Positions 10,746-18,668 of a stretch of DNA of 64,000 nt are shown here, piece after piece. A model generated the notes under the pieces. It saw only the letters and a list, made by a program, of their open reading frames with translations, was not told where the DNA came from and did not search any database. Numbering within the stretch: the stretch's first letter is position 1; each line of letters begins with the position of its first letter. Position numbers and translations under genes: made by a program. The stretch is taken from assembly GCA_017303355.1 (NCBI GenBank), contig JAFLCU010000002.1:119501-183500 (forward strand), in the 5' to 3' direction. The DNA is from Caulobacterales bacterium (GTDB taxonomy: Bacteria; Pseudomonadota; Alphaproteobacteria; Caulobacterales; Aquidulcibacteraceae).

Positions 10746-12047
10746 ATGAAAAAGCAGATCGGCATTCTGGCGTTGGCGGCGGCTTTGCTGGCTACGCCCG
10801 CGCACGCGCAAACCGCGTTTCCCGCCAGCGTTGAAAGCTCCATTCAAACCGTGCTGCCGCGCATGGTCGCGTGGCGGCGCGATTTTCACGAGCATCCCGA
10901 ACTCTCCTACGAAGAAGTCCGCACCGCGCGCGTCGTGGCGCAGCATCTGCGCGGCCTGCGCCTCGAAGTCCGCACCGGCGTAGCGCTTACAGGCGTCGTC
11001 GGCATTCTGCGCGGCGCGCGCCCTGGCCCCGTGATCGCATTGCGCGCCGATATGGACGCGCTGCCGGTGACGGAAGAGGGCGATCTGCCGTTCCGCTCGC
11101 GCGCACGCGGCCATTACAACGGCCAAGAGGTCGGCATCATGCACGCCTGCGGCCATGACAGCCACGTCGCCATCCTGATGGCCACCGCTAGCGTGCTCGC
11201 CGCGCAGCGCGAAAATCTCGCCGGCACGATCATCTTCGTCTTCCAGCCTTCGGAAGAAGGCGCGCCTCCCGGCGGCGTCGGCGGCGCGCGGCGCATGCTG
11301 CAGGAAAACCTGTTCGGCGATCTGCAGCCGCAAGCCATGTACGGCCTGCACGCCTGGCCCGGCGAGAGCGGCACGATCACCATGCTCGCCGGCCCCGCCA
11401 TGGCCGGCTCCGACCGCTTGGACATCCGCGTCACCGGCAGCCAGACCCACGGCGCCCAACCGCACGCCGGCGTCGATCCGATCGTCGCCTCGTCGCAGAT
11501 CATCAACGCGCTGCAGACGATCCCGTCGCGCCAGATGGACGCGGTGCGTTCGCCCGTGATCGTCACCATCGGCATGATCCAGGGCGGCGTGCGCTACAAC
11601 ATCATCCCGCAAATTGTGGAGATGCAGGGCACCATCCGCTATCTGAACCCGGAAACGCGCGAGGATCTGTACGCCCGCATCCGCCGCGCCGTGACCGAAA
11701 CCGCCGCCGCCACTGGCGCTAGCGCCGAGGTCACCATCACCGAAAACGCCATCCCTGTCGTGAACCCCGCCGATCGCACTGCCCGCGCCCGCGCCGCCAC
11801 GTCCCGCGCGCTCGGCGCCGATAACGTGCGCACCGGCCTGCCGGTGATGCCGGCGGAGGATTTCGCCTATTTCCAGCAAGCCGTGCCGGGGGTGTTTTTC
11901 TTCTACGGCGTCAACCCGCCCGGCGTCTCCGCCGCGGAGGCCGCGCCCAACCACAATCCGCGCTTCTTCGTCCACGAGCCGGCCATGGAGACCGGCTTGC
12001 GCGCCATGCTGGCCATCGCGCTCGACGCAACGGCGAGCGCGAATTGA
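10746..12047 (+). CDS. Exported M20D-family amidohydrolase (hippurate hydrolase/N-acyl amino acid amidohydrolase type)
   Basis: 433 residues. MKKQIGILALAAALLATPAHAQ is a Sec signal peptide with an AxA cleavage site near residue 21. The metal-binding blocks of peptidase M20D are present: DFHEHPELSYEE, ALRADMDALPV, HACGHDSHVAILM, QPSEEGAPPGG and the dimerisation-domain start GSQTHGAQPHAGVDPI; MPAEDFAYF supplies a late ligand. Members hydrolyse amide bonds of N-acylated amino acids in a di-metal centre. The signal peptide suggests periplasmic scavenging; the substrate is unknown. The upstream katG terminator isolates it transcriptionally. Confidence 0.88.
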   Translation: MKKQIGILALAAALLATPAHAQTAFPASVESSIQTVLPRMVAWRRDFHEHPELSYEEVRTARVVAQHLRGLRLEVRTGVALTGVVGILRGARPGPVIALRADMDALPVTEEGDLPFRSRARGHYNGQEVGIMHACGHDSHVAILMATASVLAAQRENLAGTIIFVFQPSEEGAPPGGVGGARRMLQENLFGDLQPQAMYGLHAWPGESGTITMLAGPAMAGSDRLDIRVTGSQTHGAQPHAGVDPIVASSQIINALQTIPSRQMDAVRSPVIVTIGMIQGGVRYNIIPQIVEMQGTIRYLNPETREDLYARIRRAVTETAAATGASAEVTITENAIPVVNPADRTARARAATSRALGADNVRTGLPVMPAEDFAYFQQAVPGVFFFYGVNPPGVSAAEAAPNHNPRFFVHEPAMETGLRAMLAIALDATASAN

Positions 12048-12078
12048 GCCATCTGTCGCGCCTCGGTTGTGCGACGGC

Positions 12079-12110
12079 TTGACTCTCCCGCCGCGCGAAG
12101 GCCCTATGAC
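12079..12110 (+). promoter_or_regulatory. Possible promoter of the first cold-shock gene
   Basis: TTGACT at 12079-12084 and ccctatgac at 12102-12110 resemble -35 and -10 elements, with spacing a little longer than ideal. Transcription from here would give an untranslated leader of about 110 bases before ATG 12227. Long leaders are typical of cspA-type genes. Weak evidence from two short motifs. Confidence 0.35.
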
Positions 12111-12226
12111 TTTCGGACTACTCGGTCGTGACGTTTCGGCCGTGCGCTTCCTTGGCGCCGGGCTCGTTCTTCCAAGTCCACCTGGGCGCCGCTCTTGGCG
12201 GCCGGAGCGTTTCTAGGAGTGGCGAA

Positions 12227-12436
12227 ATGGCTACGGGCGTAGTGAAGTGGTTCAACATGGCGAAGGGTTTCGGCTTTATCGCCCCGGATGGCGGCGGCGC
12301 CGATGTCTTCGTGCATGTGAGCGCCGTGGAGCGTTCCGGCCTCAATGGTCTGCGCGAAGGCCAGGCGATCAGTTTCGATGTCGAAAACGATCCGCGCAAG
12401 AACAAGCCGTCGGCGGTGAACCTCAAGCCGGTCTAA
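12227..12436 (+). CDS. Cold-shock domain protein (CspA family)
   Basis: 69 residues, the full length of a single cold-shock domain. RNP1 is KGFGFIAP and RNP2 is [21 protein letters not shown] is diagnostic. It binds single-stranded RNA/DNA and acts as an RNA chaperone. ATG 12227 has a TAGGAG ribosome site eight bases upstream; the longer open frame from 12128 is leader RNA, not protein. A second, slightly different copy lies at 17960-18169 on the other strand. Confidence 0.94.
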   Translation: MATGVVKWFNMAKGFGFIAPDGGGADVFVHVSAVERSGLNGLREGQAISFDVENDPRKNKPSAVNLKPV

Positions 12437-12460
12437 GCACCCGCGTGAATTGACTTTTGG

Positions 12461-12499
12461 TCGCCGTGCGGTCTCTACCCGCGCGGCGATCTTGCTTTG
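12461..12499 (+). terminator. Hairpin after the cold-shock gene, possible terminator
   Basis: Arms tcgccgtgcgg (12461-12471) and ccgcgcggcga (12479-12489) pair over 11 positions with one G-T wobble and a seven-base loop. The following tcttgcttt is only moderately T-rich. It lies between the cold-shock and GST genes and could end transcription of the former. Confidence 0.5.
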
Positions 12500-12510
12500 A
12501 GGACACACCG

Positions 12511-13560
12511 ATGAACGCCCCATTCCGCCTCTATGGCGCAGACCTCTCTCCGTACTCGGTGAAGGTGCGCTCGTTCCTGCGCTTCAAGGGGCTCGACTTC
12601 GAATGGCTGTCGCGTTCGAACGCGCGCCAGGAAGAATTCGCCCGCTACGCCAAGCTGCCGCTGATCCCGGTGCTCGTCGATGCAGACGAAAACGTGCTGC
12701 AAGATTCCACGCCAATCATCGAAACGCTCGACGCACAAAGCGCTGATCCCTCGATCACGCCAGCTGATCCAGCACTCGCTTTCGTCTCCGCGCTGCTCGA
12801 AGACTATGCCGACGAATGGCTCAACAAGGCGATGTTTCATTATCGCTGGAGCTATCCGGCCGATCAGGAAAGTGCCGCCAAGCGCATCGTCGCCATGATC
12901 TTCGACGGCGCCGAAGCGCCCGAGGGCATGGAAGAGAATGTCCGCCAGCGCATGACCGGCCGGCTCTATCATGTCGGCTCCTCGCCCGAGACCGCGCAAT
13001 TGATCGAAGCCTCGTTCGCCCGTGCGCTCGATCAGGTCGCGAAACTGCTGGGCGATAAGCCCTATCTCTTCGGCGCCCGTCCAAGCCTCGCCGATTTCGG
13101 CCTTGCCGGCCAATTCGGCCAATTGCTCTCCGATCCCACGCCCGGCGCCATCATTCGCGCGCAAGCGCCGAACGTCGTGCGCTGGATCGAACGCATGGAC
13201 GCGCCGAAGGCCGAAGGCGATTTCGTGTCGCTCGAGTCCGTGCGCGAAGCCCTGGTCGATCTGCTGCGCGATGAGGTCGCCGCGATTTATCTCGTCTGGG
13301 CCGCCGCCAATGCGCGCGCCGTCGTCGACGACGCCTCCGGCGTCAGCGTCGAGATCGCCGGCCAGATGTTCACGCAAAAGCCGCAGCGTTACGCCGCCAA
13401 GGCGTTCGCCGAACTGAAGCGCAAACGCGCCGCGTTCCTAGACAATCCGACGCTTGCCGCGCTGCTCGAGGAAACCGGCTGCGACGCCTTCCTGGCCTCG
13501 CCCCAAATCGTCGCGCCCACGGATGACGAAGGCGACGACGAAGAAGGCGAAGAAGACTAA
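12511..13560 (+). CDS. Glutathione S-transferase family protein with extended C-terminus
   Basis: 349 residues from ATG 12511, which follows a TTGAGG ribosome site. The thioredoxin-fold N-domain starts FRLYGADLSPYSVKVRSFLRFKG, with PLIPVLVDADENVLQDSTPIIETL holding the cis-Pro and glutathione-binding S/T. The helical C-domain includes LLGDKPYLFGARPSLADFGLAGQF. The protein is about 120 residues longer than a typical GST; the extra tail ends in a strongly acidic run (DDEGDDEEGEED). The tail is unusual and may be regulatory. Enzymatic substrate unknown. Confidence 0.85.
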   Translation: MNAPFRLYGADLSPYSVKVRSFLRFKGLDFEWLSRSNARQEEFARYAKLPLIPVLVDADENVLQDSTPIIETLDAQSADPSITPADPALAFVSALLEDYADEWLNKAMFHYRWSYPADQESAAKRIVAMIFDGAEAPEGMEENVRQRMTGRLYHVGSSPETAQLIEASFARALDQVAKLLGDKPYLFGARPSLADFGLAGQFGQLLSDPTPGAIIRAQAPNVVRWIERMDAPKAEGDFVSLESVREALVDLLRDEVAAIYLVWAAANARAVVDDASGVSVEIAGQMFTQKPQRYAAKAFAELKRKRAAFLDNPTLAALLEETGCDAFLASPQIVAPTDDEGDDEEGEED

Positions 13561-13859
13561 GCGCCGCCGCAATCCCGGGAGGTCGCCGCGCGGCGCTCCG
13601 CGTTCCCCTCTTCCTCGCGGAGAGAGGGGAGGGGCGTTCCGCTTACGCGGCCTGCACAAGAAAAGCGCGATCAATGCGCGCCATGAAACATCACGGCCTC
13701 CCGACATTCAGCGCTCACCGCGCGCAAATACAGGAACGCAAAAGCGGCGCGCGTCTGGGGAACGCGCGCCGCGAGGCATTCTAGGGGAGGTGTGAAATGC
13801 GCCCGCCGCGCGGCCTCGGGGGGGGAGGGGATATGCCGCGCGGCAGGCTGAAGCGGTGA
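13561..13859. other. Gene-free convergent intergenic stretch
   Basis: Lies between the stop codons of the GST gene and the small heat-shock gene. It contains a hairpin (tcccctct at 13604-13611 with agagggga at 13623-13630) resembling the ccctcccc palindromes near 31.9 kb. It also holds an IR between 13560-13567 and 13590-13597. The rest shows no coding signature, and no T-rich terminator was seen. Confidence 0.5.
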
Positions 13860-14342
13860 TTAGGCCGCTTCGGTCTCGTCATTTGCCGCCGCTTCGACCA
13901 CTTTGGCCTTCGGCTTGGCGGCGGTGTTGCTGATCTCAATCTTGCGCGGCTTCAACAGTTCGGGAAGCTCGCGCACGAGTTCGATCGTTAGCAGTCCATT
14001 CTCAAGTTTCGCGCCGGAGACGCGGACGTGATCGGCCAAGCCAAAGCGACGCTCGAAGCCGCGCTCGGCAATGCCGCGATGAATGTAATTGCGCTGCGCC
14101 TCGGGCGCCTTGCGCTGACCGGCGACGACAAGCGAATTCTGTTTGAACTCGATGGTGAGGTCATCCTGGCTGAAGCCCGCCACCGCAAGTTCGATGCGGA
14201 ACTGATCGTCGCCGACTTGTTCGATGTTGAAGGGCGGATAGCCCGGCGCTGCGTCCAAACGCGCGGCCTGGTCCATCAAATTCGCGATGCGGTCAAAGCC
14301 GACCAGCGTGCGATAAAGCGGATTAAGTTCATTCGAAGCCAT
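13860..14342 (-). CDS. Small heat-shock protein (Hsp20/IbpA family)
   Basis: 160 residues from ATG 14342, with a GAGAGGAC ribosome site just upstream. An ATP-independent holdase chaperone. The alpha-crystallin domain spans about 37-130: YPPFNIEQVGDDQFRIELAVAGF, IEFKQNSLVVAGQR, IHRGIAERGFERRFGLADHV, and GLLTIELVRELPE. The LxxxFDR segment (TLVGFDRI) in the N-terminal arm is typical of class A sHSPs. After the crystallin core comes a Lys/Ala/Glu-rich tail (KPRKIEISN...). Expression is probably heat-controlled, given the sigma-32-like promoter and long leader upstream. Confidence 0.93.
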   Translation of the reverse strand: MASNELNPLYRTLVGFDRIANLMDQAARLDAAPGYPPFNIEQVGDDQFRIELAVAGFSQDDLTIEFKQNSLVVAGQRKAPEAQRNYIHRGIAERGFERRFGLADHVRVSGAKLENGLLTIELVRELPELLKPRKIEISNTAAKPKAKVVEAAANDETEAA

Positions 14343-14440
14343 GATTGTCCTCTCAAGCGACATTCATCAAAATCGCGCGGGCGATCCGCCCCAAATGGCT
14401 GCGGTTCCCACACACCCGGCCTCGATCGAGCGCCGGACAA
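14343..14440 (-). promoter_or_regulatory. Possible RNA-thermometer leader of the small heat-shock gene
   Basis: About 98 bases of leader separate the predicted start site from the sHSP start codon. The 5' end (TTGTCC on the minus strand, 14435-14440) can pair with GGACAA, which includes part of the ribosome site next to the ATG (14345-14350). A local TGTC/GACA pairing around GTCGCTTGAGAGGACA could also mask it. ROSE-type thermometers commonly control alphaproteobacterial sHSP genes, but the consensus ROSE element was not proven here. Confidence 0.45.
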
Positions 14441-14446
14441 AATTTC

Positions 14447-14474
14447 AGATGGGGAGCCCGTGTATGGGTTCAAG
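14447..14474 (-). promoter_or_regulatory. Heat-shock (sigma-32/RpoH) promoter of the small heat-shock gene
   Basis: On the minus strand the sequence reads CTTGAAC - 13 bases - CCCCATCT. This is almost exactly the RpoH consensus (CTTGAAA, 13-15 bases, CCCCATNT). It lies just over 100 bases upstream of ATG 14342, with a start site expected near 14440. Confidence 0.85.
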
Positions 14475-14522
14475 GGGGGCCCGTTTTGACAAAATTATCC
14501 CTTCCCGGTTAGGCCGCTGCTC

Positions 14523-15419
14523 ATGGTTGTTTTCACCCGTCGCCAAGCTGTTTTCGCGCTCGCGGCAGGCCTTGCGGCCTGCGAACGCCCCGGTTTGGGC
14601 AGCAAGGGGGATGGCCCCACCGAAGGCTCCTTGGGATGGGCGGTCGCCGGCCCCTGGCGCATCGAACCGGCGCGCGACGAATGGCGCCATCCGGTGCAGA
14701 CATTGCTGTTCTGGGGCCTCGACGCCGGCATGACGGTGCTGGAGATTTTGCCGGGCCGCGGCTGGTACACATCGATCCTTGCGCCTTATCTGCGTCGCAA
14801 TGAGGGTCGCTTGATCGCGGCGAGCTTCGATCCGCGTTCGCAATCGCTGCCGCAACGCGAAACGCTCGCGGCGTGGGAAGCGCGCTTCAACGAGGAGCCG
14901 GATTTGTACGGCGAGATCACGCGCACTATCGTGTCGGCGCGCGGCGGCGCGTTGGCGCCAGCCGGCAGCGTTGATCTGGCGATCCTCTCCAACAATGTGC
15001 ACACGCTGATGGCCGAAGGCATCGCCGAGCGCGTGTTCCGCGATGTGCTGACGGCGCTGAAGCCCGGCGCCACGTTCGGCGTCGAACAACACCGTGCGGC
15101 CTCCACCGGCTTGCAGGACCCGCTCGCCGGCTCCGGCTATGTGCAGGAAGCGTATGTGAAAGCGCTCGCTTACGAGGCCGGTTTCGAGTTTGTCGCCGCC
15201 AGCGATGTGAACGCCAATCCGCGTGACACGCGCGATCACCCCTTCGGTGTCTGGACGCTGCCGCCGACTTTGCGCACCTCGCCGCTCGGCCGCCCCGACG
15301 ATCCGTCGTTCGATAGCGAGCCGTTCAGGGACATTGGCGAGAGCGATCGCATGACGCTCCGCTTCCGCAAGCCCGACCCTGCCGCCACGGCGCCCGGTCC
15401 GGCGCAAATCCGACCCTGA
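14523..15419 (+). CDS. Exported methyltransferase-like lipoprotein
   Basis: 298 residues. The N-terminus MVVFTRRQAVFALAAGLAAC has a twin-arginine-like TRRQ followed by a lipobox (LAAC, Cys near 20), predicting Tat export and lipid anchoring. The mature part has a class I SAM-methyltransferase-like fold: GMTVLEILPGRGWYTSILAPYL (motif I), VDLAILSNNVHTLM (motif IV region), VFRDVLTALKPGATFGVEQHR, and GFEFVAASDVNANPRDTRDHP. This resembles the 'predicted methyltransferase' group COG4798, whose members often carry signal peptides. How SAM would be supplied outside the cytoplasm is unclear. Substrate unknown. Confidence 0.75.
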   Translation: MVVFTRRQAVFALAAGLAACERPGLGSKGDGPTEGSLGWAVAGPWRIEPARDEWRHPVQTLLFWGLDAGMTVLEILPGRGWYTSILAPYLRRNEGRLIAASFDPRSQSLPQRETLAAWEARFNEEPDLYGEITRTIVSARGGALAPAGSVDLAILSNNVHTLMAEGIAERVFRDVLTALKPGATFGVEQHRAASTGLQDPLAGSGYVQEAYVKALAYEAGFEFVAASDVNANPRDTRDHPFGVWTLPPTLRTSPLGRPDDPSFDSEPFRDIGESDRMTLRFRKPDPAATAPGPAQIRP

Positions 15420-15494
15420 CGCCCCCGTCACTCTTGCTAGCCGGCGCGCCCTGGTGTGTAAGGGGACGAGACTTTTCAGTCCGGAGGAAACACC

Positions 15495-15794
15495 ATGACG
15501 TTCGATGACATCTTTGGCCGCTTCTCGAGCGCCAACGCCACCGTCGCTGGCAAGAAGGTGAAGTTTGATTTCGGCGACGCCGGCAAGATTTTTCTCGATG
15601 GCATCGCGGGCTCGGTCTCGAAGGATGACGCCGCCGCCGACACCACGATCAAAGTGAAGCTGGAAGACTTCGTATCCATGGCCAGCGGCGCGCTCGACCC
15701 GACTGCCGCTTTCATGCAAGGCAAGTTGAAGGTAGAAGGCGACATGGGCGTCGCCATGCAGCTGCAAAGCGTGATGGCGAAGCTGCGCGGCTAA
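15495..15794 (+). CDS. SCP2 sterol/lipid-binding domain protein
   Basis: 99 residues with a strong GGAGG ribosome site. The SCP2 domain fills the protein: FDFGDAGKIFLDG, DTTIKVKLEDFVSMASGALDPTAAFMQGKLKVEGDMGVAMQLQ. The block with 'F.qGKlkveGDm..am.l' is the family hallmark. It binds a hydrophobic ligand (fatty acyl or sterol-like) in a tunnel and has no catalytic residues. It is followed 17 bases later by an alpha/beta hydrolase, suggesting a shared lipid-related operon. Confidence 0.9.
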   Translation: MTFDDIFGRFSSANATVAGKKVKFDFGDAGKIFLDGIAGSVSKDDAAADTTIKVKLEDFVSMASGALDPTAAFMQGKLKVEGDMGVAMQLQSVMAKLRG

Positions 15795-15811
15795 GAGGCT
15801 GGCAAGAGTCG

Positions 15812-16759
15812 ATGGCGTTCGTTCGCGTCCCTGGCAACGATATTCCCGAGGGCGCGGAGGAGCATTGGCTTGAGGGCCGGGGCGGCGTGAAGGTGCGCGT
15901 TTTAACAGCGCCCGCCACACGCGGCCCGGCTCGCGGCTCGGTGATTGTAGCGCCCGGCCGCACCGAATTTATCGAAAAATATTTCGAGGTGATCCGCGAG
16001 CTTCAGGCTCGCGGATTTGCCGTTTTCTGCATTGATTGGCGCGGCCAAGGGCTTTCCGGCCGCGAGGTCGAAAACGGCCTCAAGGGCCATTTCGTCAATT
16101 TCGACGATCCGGTGAATGATCTCTCCACCGCGCTCAAGCTGCTCGCCGCCAAGCTGCCGCGTCCGTATATCGGGCTCGCGCACTCGATGGGCGGGGCGAT
16201 CCTGCTGCGCGCGCTGACGACGCGGCGCGTCGAACTGGACGCGGCGGCGTTTTCAGCGCCGATGTGGGGCATCCAAGGCCTGAGCGACCTCGCCAAGAAA
16301 TACGTGCGCTTCATGGTGGCGTTGGGGCTCGGCGCGACGTTCGCGCCTGGCGTCGACAAGAAATGGAAGCGCGAGAACTTCAAGAAGAACCCGGTCACGC
16401 ATGACAAGGAGCGCCACGCCCGCTGCCAGGGCTTGATCGCGGAAGAGCCGCGTTTGGCGCTGGCGGGCCCTACCGTGGGCTGGGTCGCGGCGGCGGCTGA
16501 TGTGACGGAATCGTTCCAAACGCCCGGCACGCTGGCGCACGTGCGCATCCCGGTGCTGATCGCGACGGCCGGCGAGGAACAACTGGTCGACAACGCGAGC
16601 CATCCGGTTGTCGCTCATCTCTTGCCGCAAGCGACGCACATCACCATCGCCGGCGCCAAGCACGAAATTCTGATGGAGCGCGACGAATACCGCGCTGAAT
16701 TCTGGGCGGCGTTCGATGCGCTCGTCGCGCAAATCGCCCCGGCGACCGCCCAAGCTTAG
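15812..16759 (+). CDS. Alpha/beta hydrolase, lysophospholipase (PldB-like) type
   Basis: 315 residues. The nucleophile elbow AHSMGGA places Ser125; the oxyanion region is IVAPGRTEFIEKYFEV; FCIDWRGQGLSGRE is the conserved strand-turn after beta4. The late acid is likely in LIATAGEEQLVDN and the His in AKHEILMERDEYR. The pattern is that of bacterial monoacylglycerol/lysophospholipases. With SCP2 just upstream it may act on membrane lipid products. No signal peptide is seen. Confidence 0.85.
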   Translation: MAFVRVPGNDIPEGAEEHWLEGRGGVKVRVLTAPATRGPARGSVIVAPGRTEFIEKYFEVIRELQARGFAVFCIDWRGQGLSGREVENGLKGHFVNFDDPVNDLSTALKLLAAKLPRPYIGLAHSMGGAILLRALTTRRVELDAAAFSAPMWGIQGLSDLAKKYVRFMVALGLGATFAPGVDKKWKRENFKKNPVTHDKERHARCQGLIAEEPRLALAGPTVGWVAAAADVTESFQTPGTLAHVRIPVLIATAGEEQLVDNASHPVVAHLLPQATHITIAGAKHEILMERDEYRAEFWAAFDALVAQIAPATAQA

Positions 16760-16832
16760 ACGGGCGCCAATGGACGCCGCGCGGGCGATCCACCAAGGCT
16801 ACGCGAAAACAAGCTCCAAAGGGAGGCGGTTC

Positions 16833-17885
16833 ATGGCCGGCGAATTGGTTCTCGTCACGGGCGGCTCGGGCTTTATCGGCGCCCATTGCATCATTCAATT
16901 GCTCAACGCTGGCTATCAGGTGCGCACCAGCTTGCGCTCGCTGAAGCGCGAGCCGGAGGTGCGCGAGATGCTGCGCAACGGCGGCGTCGAGGCCGGCGAC
17001 CGGCTGAGCTTCGCGAAAGCCGATCTCACCAGCGACGCGGGCTGGGCCGAAGCGGTGGCGGGCTGCACCTATGTGCTGCACGTGGCCTCGCCCTTTCCCC
17101 CGGCGATCCCGCAACACGAGGATGAGGTGATCATTCCCGCCCGCGATGGCGCGCTGCGCGTGCTGAAGGCCGCGCGCGACGCTGGCGTGAAGCGCGTGGT
17201 GCTGACCTCGTCCTACGCGGCGATCGGCTATGGCCAGCCGGCGCGGAAGAAGCCGTTCGACGAGACCAATTGGACCGATCCGAATGGCGATGATGTCCGC
17301 GCCTACGTGAAATCGAAGACGCTGGCGGAGCGCGCGGCGTGGGATTTCATCGCCCGCGAGGGCGGTGCGCTGGAGCTTTCTGTGGTGAATCCGGTGGGCG
17401 TGTTCGGTCCCGTGCTTGGCCCCGATTATTCAACTTCGATCCTCCTGGTGCAGCGGCTGATGGACGGCGCCATGCCCGGCTGCCCGCGGCTCTATTTCGG
17501 CTGCGTCGACGTGCGTGACGTCGCCGATATGCATCTGCGCTGCATGATCGATCCCGCCGCCAAGGGAGAGCGCTTCCTGGCGGTGGCGGGCGAGTTCCTT
17601 TCGATCGTGCGGATCGCGCGCATTCTCAAGCGCAACATGGGCGCGGCCGCCAAGCGCGTGCCGACCTTGGAATTGCCGGATTTCCTCGTCCGCATGGCGG
17701 CCAAGCGCGATCCGGCGGTGCAGCAAATTCTGCCCGAACTCGGCAAGCGCAAGGACGGCACGAACGCCAAGGCGCGGCGCGTGCTGGGCTGGACGCCGCG
17801 TTCGAACGAGGAATGCATCGTCGCCACGGCCGAAAGCATGGTGCGGCTGGGGCTCTTGAAGGATTCGCCGAAACAAGCGGCGTGA
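16833..17885 (+). CDS. NAD(P)-dependent epimerase/reductase of the dihydroflavonol-reductase type (extended SDR)
   Basis: 350 residues from ATG 16833, which has GGGAGG seven bases upstream; the longer frame from 16716 overlaps the hydrolase gene. GGSGFIGAHC near 10-19 binds the cofactor, TYVLHVASPFP and VVLTSSYAAIGYG follow, and the catalytic Tyr-x3-Lys lies in AYVKSKTLAERAAW. NPVGVFGPVLGPDYSTSI is characteristic of the DFR/cinnamoyl-CoA reductase-like branch. It probably reduces a small carbonyl compound; substrate not predictable. Confidence 0.88.
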   Translation: MAGELVLVTGGSGFIGAHCIIQLLNAGYQVRTSLRSLKREPEVREMLRNGGVEAGDRLSFAKADLTSDAGWAEAVAGCTYVLHVASPFPPAIPQHEDEVIIPARDGALRVLKAARDAGVKRVVLTSSYAAIGYGQPARKKPFDETNWTDPNGDDVRAYVKSKTLAERAAWDFIAREGGALELSVVNPVGVFGPVLGPDYSTSILLVQRLMDGAMPGCPRLYFGCVDVRDVADMHLRCMIDPAAKGERFLAVAGEFLSIVRIARILKRNMGAAAKRVPTLELPDFLVRMAAKRDPAVQQILPELGKRKDGTNAKARRVLGWTPRSNEECIVATAESMVRLGLLKDSPKQAA

Positions 17886-17902
17886 GGCCACTTTAGCCCA
17901 AC

Positions 17903-17935
17903 AAAAAAGCGGATTGGCGCCGGGCCAATCCGCTT
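17903..17935 (-). terminator. Intrinsic terminator of the second cold-shock gene
   Basis: A 12-bp stem (aagcggattggc 17907-17918 with gccaatccgctt 17924-17935) closes a five-base loop. On the minus strand it is followed by TTTTTT, so it terminates the cold-shock gene ending at 17960. It also lies just behind the plus-strand epimerase gene and may slow transcription from that side. Confidence 0.9.
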
Positions 17936-17959
17936 CTCTGTTCTTGCTTGCGCAAGGGT

Positions 17960-18169
17960 TTAGATGGCGGCGAGCTTGCCGGCCGACATCTTGCCGCTGC
18001 GGGCGTCTTTTTCGGTTTCGTAGCTGATCTTTTGGCCTTCGTTCAGGCCGCCCAGGCCCGAGCGCTCAACGGCGGAAATGTGCACGAACACATCCGGGCC
18101 GCCATTGTCGGGTTGGATAAAGCCATAGCCTTTTTGGCCGTTGAACCACTTCACTGTTCCAGTCGCCAT
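17960..18169 (-). CDS. Cold-shock domain protein (CspA family), second copy
   Basis: 69 residues from ATG 18169 with an AAGGATG ribosome site. RNP1 KGYGFIQP and RNP2 DVFVHISAV are intact. The C-terminus differs from the copy at 12227 (here KMSAGKLAAI). An RNA chaperone that melts secondary structure. It is preceded by a leader of about 60 bases with a TTGATT/TAAGAT promoter-like pair on the minus strand, and has its own terminator. The open frame to 18214 is leader. Confidence 0.94.
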   Translation of the reverse strand: MATGTVKWFNGQKGYGFIQPDNGGPDVFVHISAVERSGLGGLNEGQKISYETEKDARSGKMSAGKLAAI

Positions 18170-18377
18170 GATGGGACATCCTTGGATTAGAATCTTACGC
18201 GCGCGGCTGCGCACGCAATCAAAGATCGATCATGGCAGAGGGAAGGTCCGGGGCCGCGAGATGCTCATGGAACAAGCTCAGGCGATGGAAACAACCGAAC
18301 CAGAAACGAATTCGACGCCGCGTCTGTAGCAGCGACATCTTGCCCAGGCAAATCCTAAAGCTTGAGGGATTCGTTCA

Positions 18378-18668
18378 TCATGAGCGCGCCGCGCGCGCCA
18401 GTGCGGCGTCGAATTCCTCCGCTAAGCCCAGGAATCTATTGCCCCAGCCGCTGCTGAGGCTGACCTCCTGCATCGGCCCCGTGGGCGCGAAGATCACCTG
18501 CATCGTTAATGCGTCCGGCCTGCGTCCGGCCTGCAAGTCGGCGATGATGGCGTCGAGTTCCTGGGCGGCGGCTTGCGCATCCTTCCAGCTCGACCAAGCG
18601 AAATCGTTCTCGGGACGCGCGATCAGGTCGCGCGCGCGCTGAAAGATATCGATCAGCTCTTCGCTCAC
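18378..18668 (-). CDS. Small hypothetical helical protein
   Basis: 96 residues, not recognised. Its start codon overlaps the stop of the iron alcohol dehydrogenase by four bases (18665-18668), which supports it as a translationally coupled real gene. The N-terminal half is predicted helical (ELIDIFQRARDLIARPENDFAWSSWKDAQAAAQELDAII). The middle reads MQVIFAPTGPMQEVSLSSGWGNRFLGLAEEF. No Cys or His metal site, signal peptide or membrane helix is seen. Confidence 0.65.
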   Translation of the reverse strand: MSEELIDIFQRARDLIARPENDFAWSSWKDAQAAAQELDAIIADLQAGRRPDALTMQVIFAPTGPMQEVSLSSGWGNRFLGLAEEFDAALARAARS

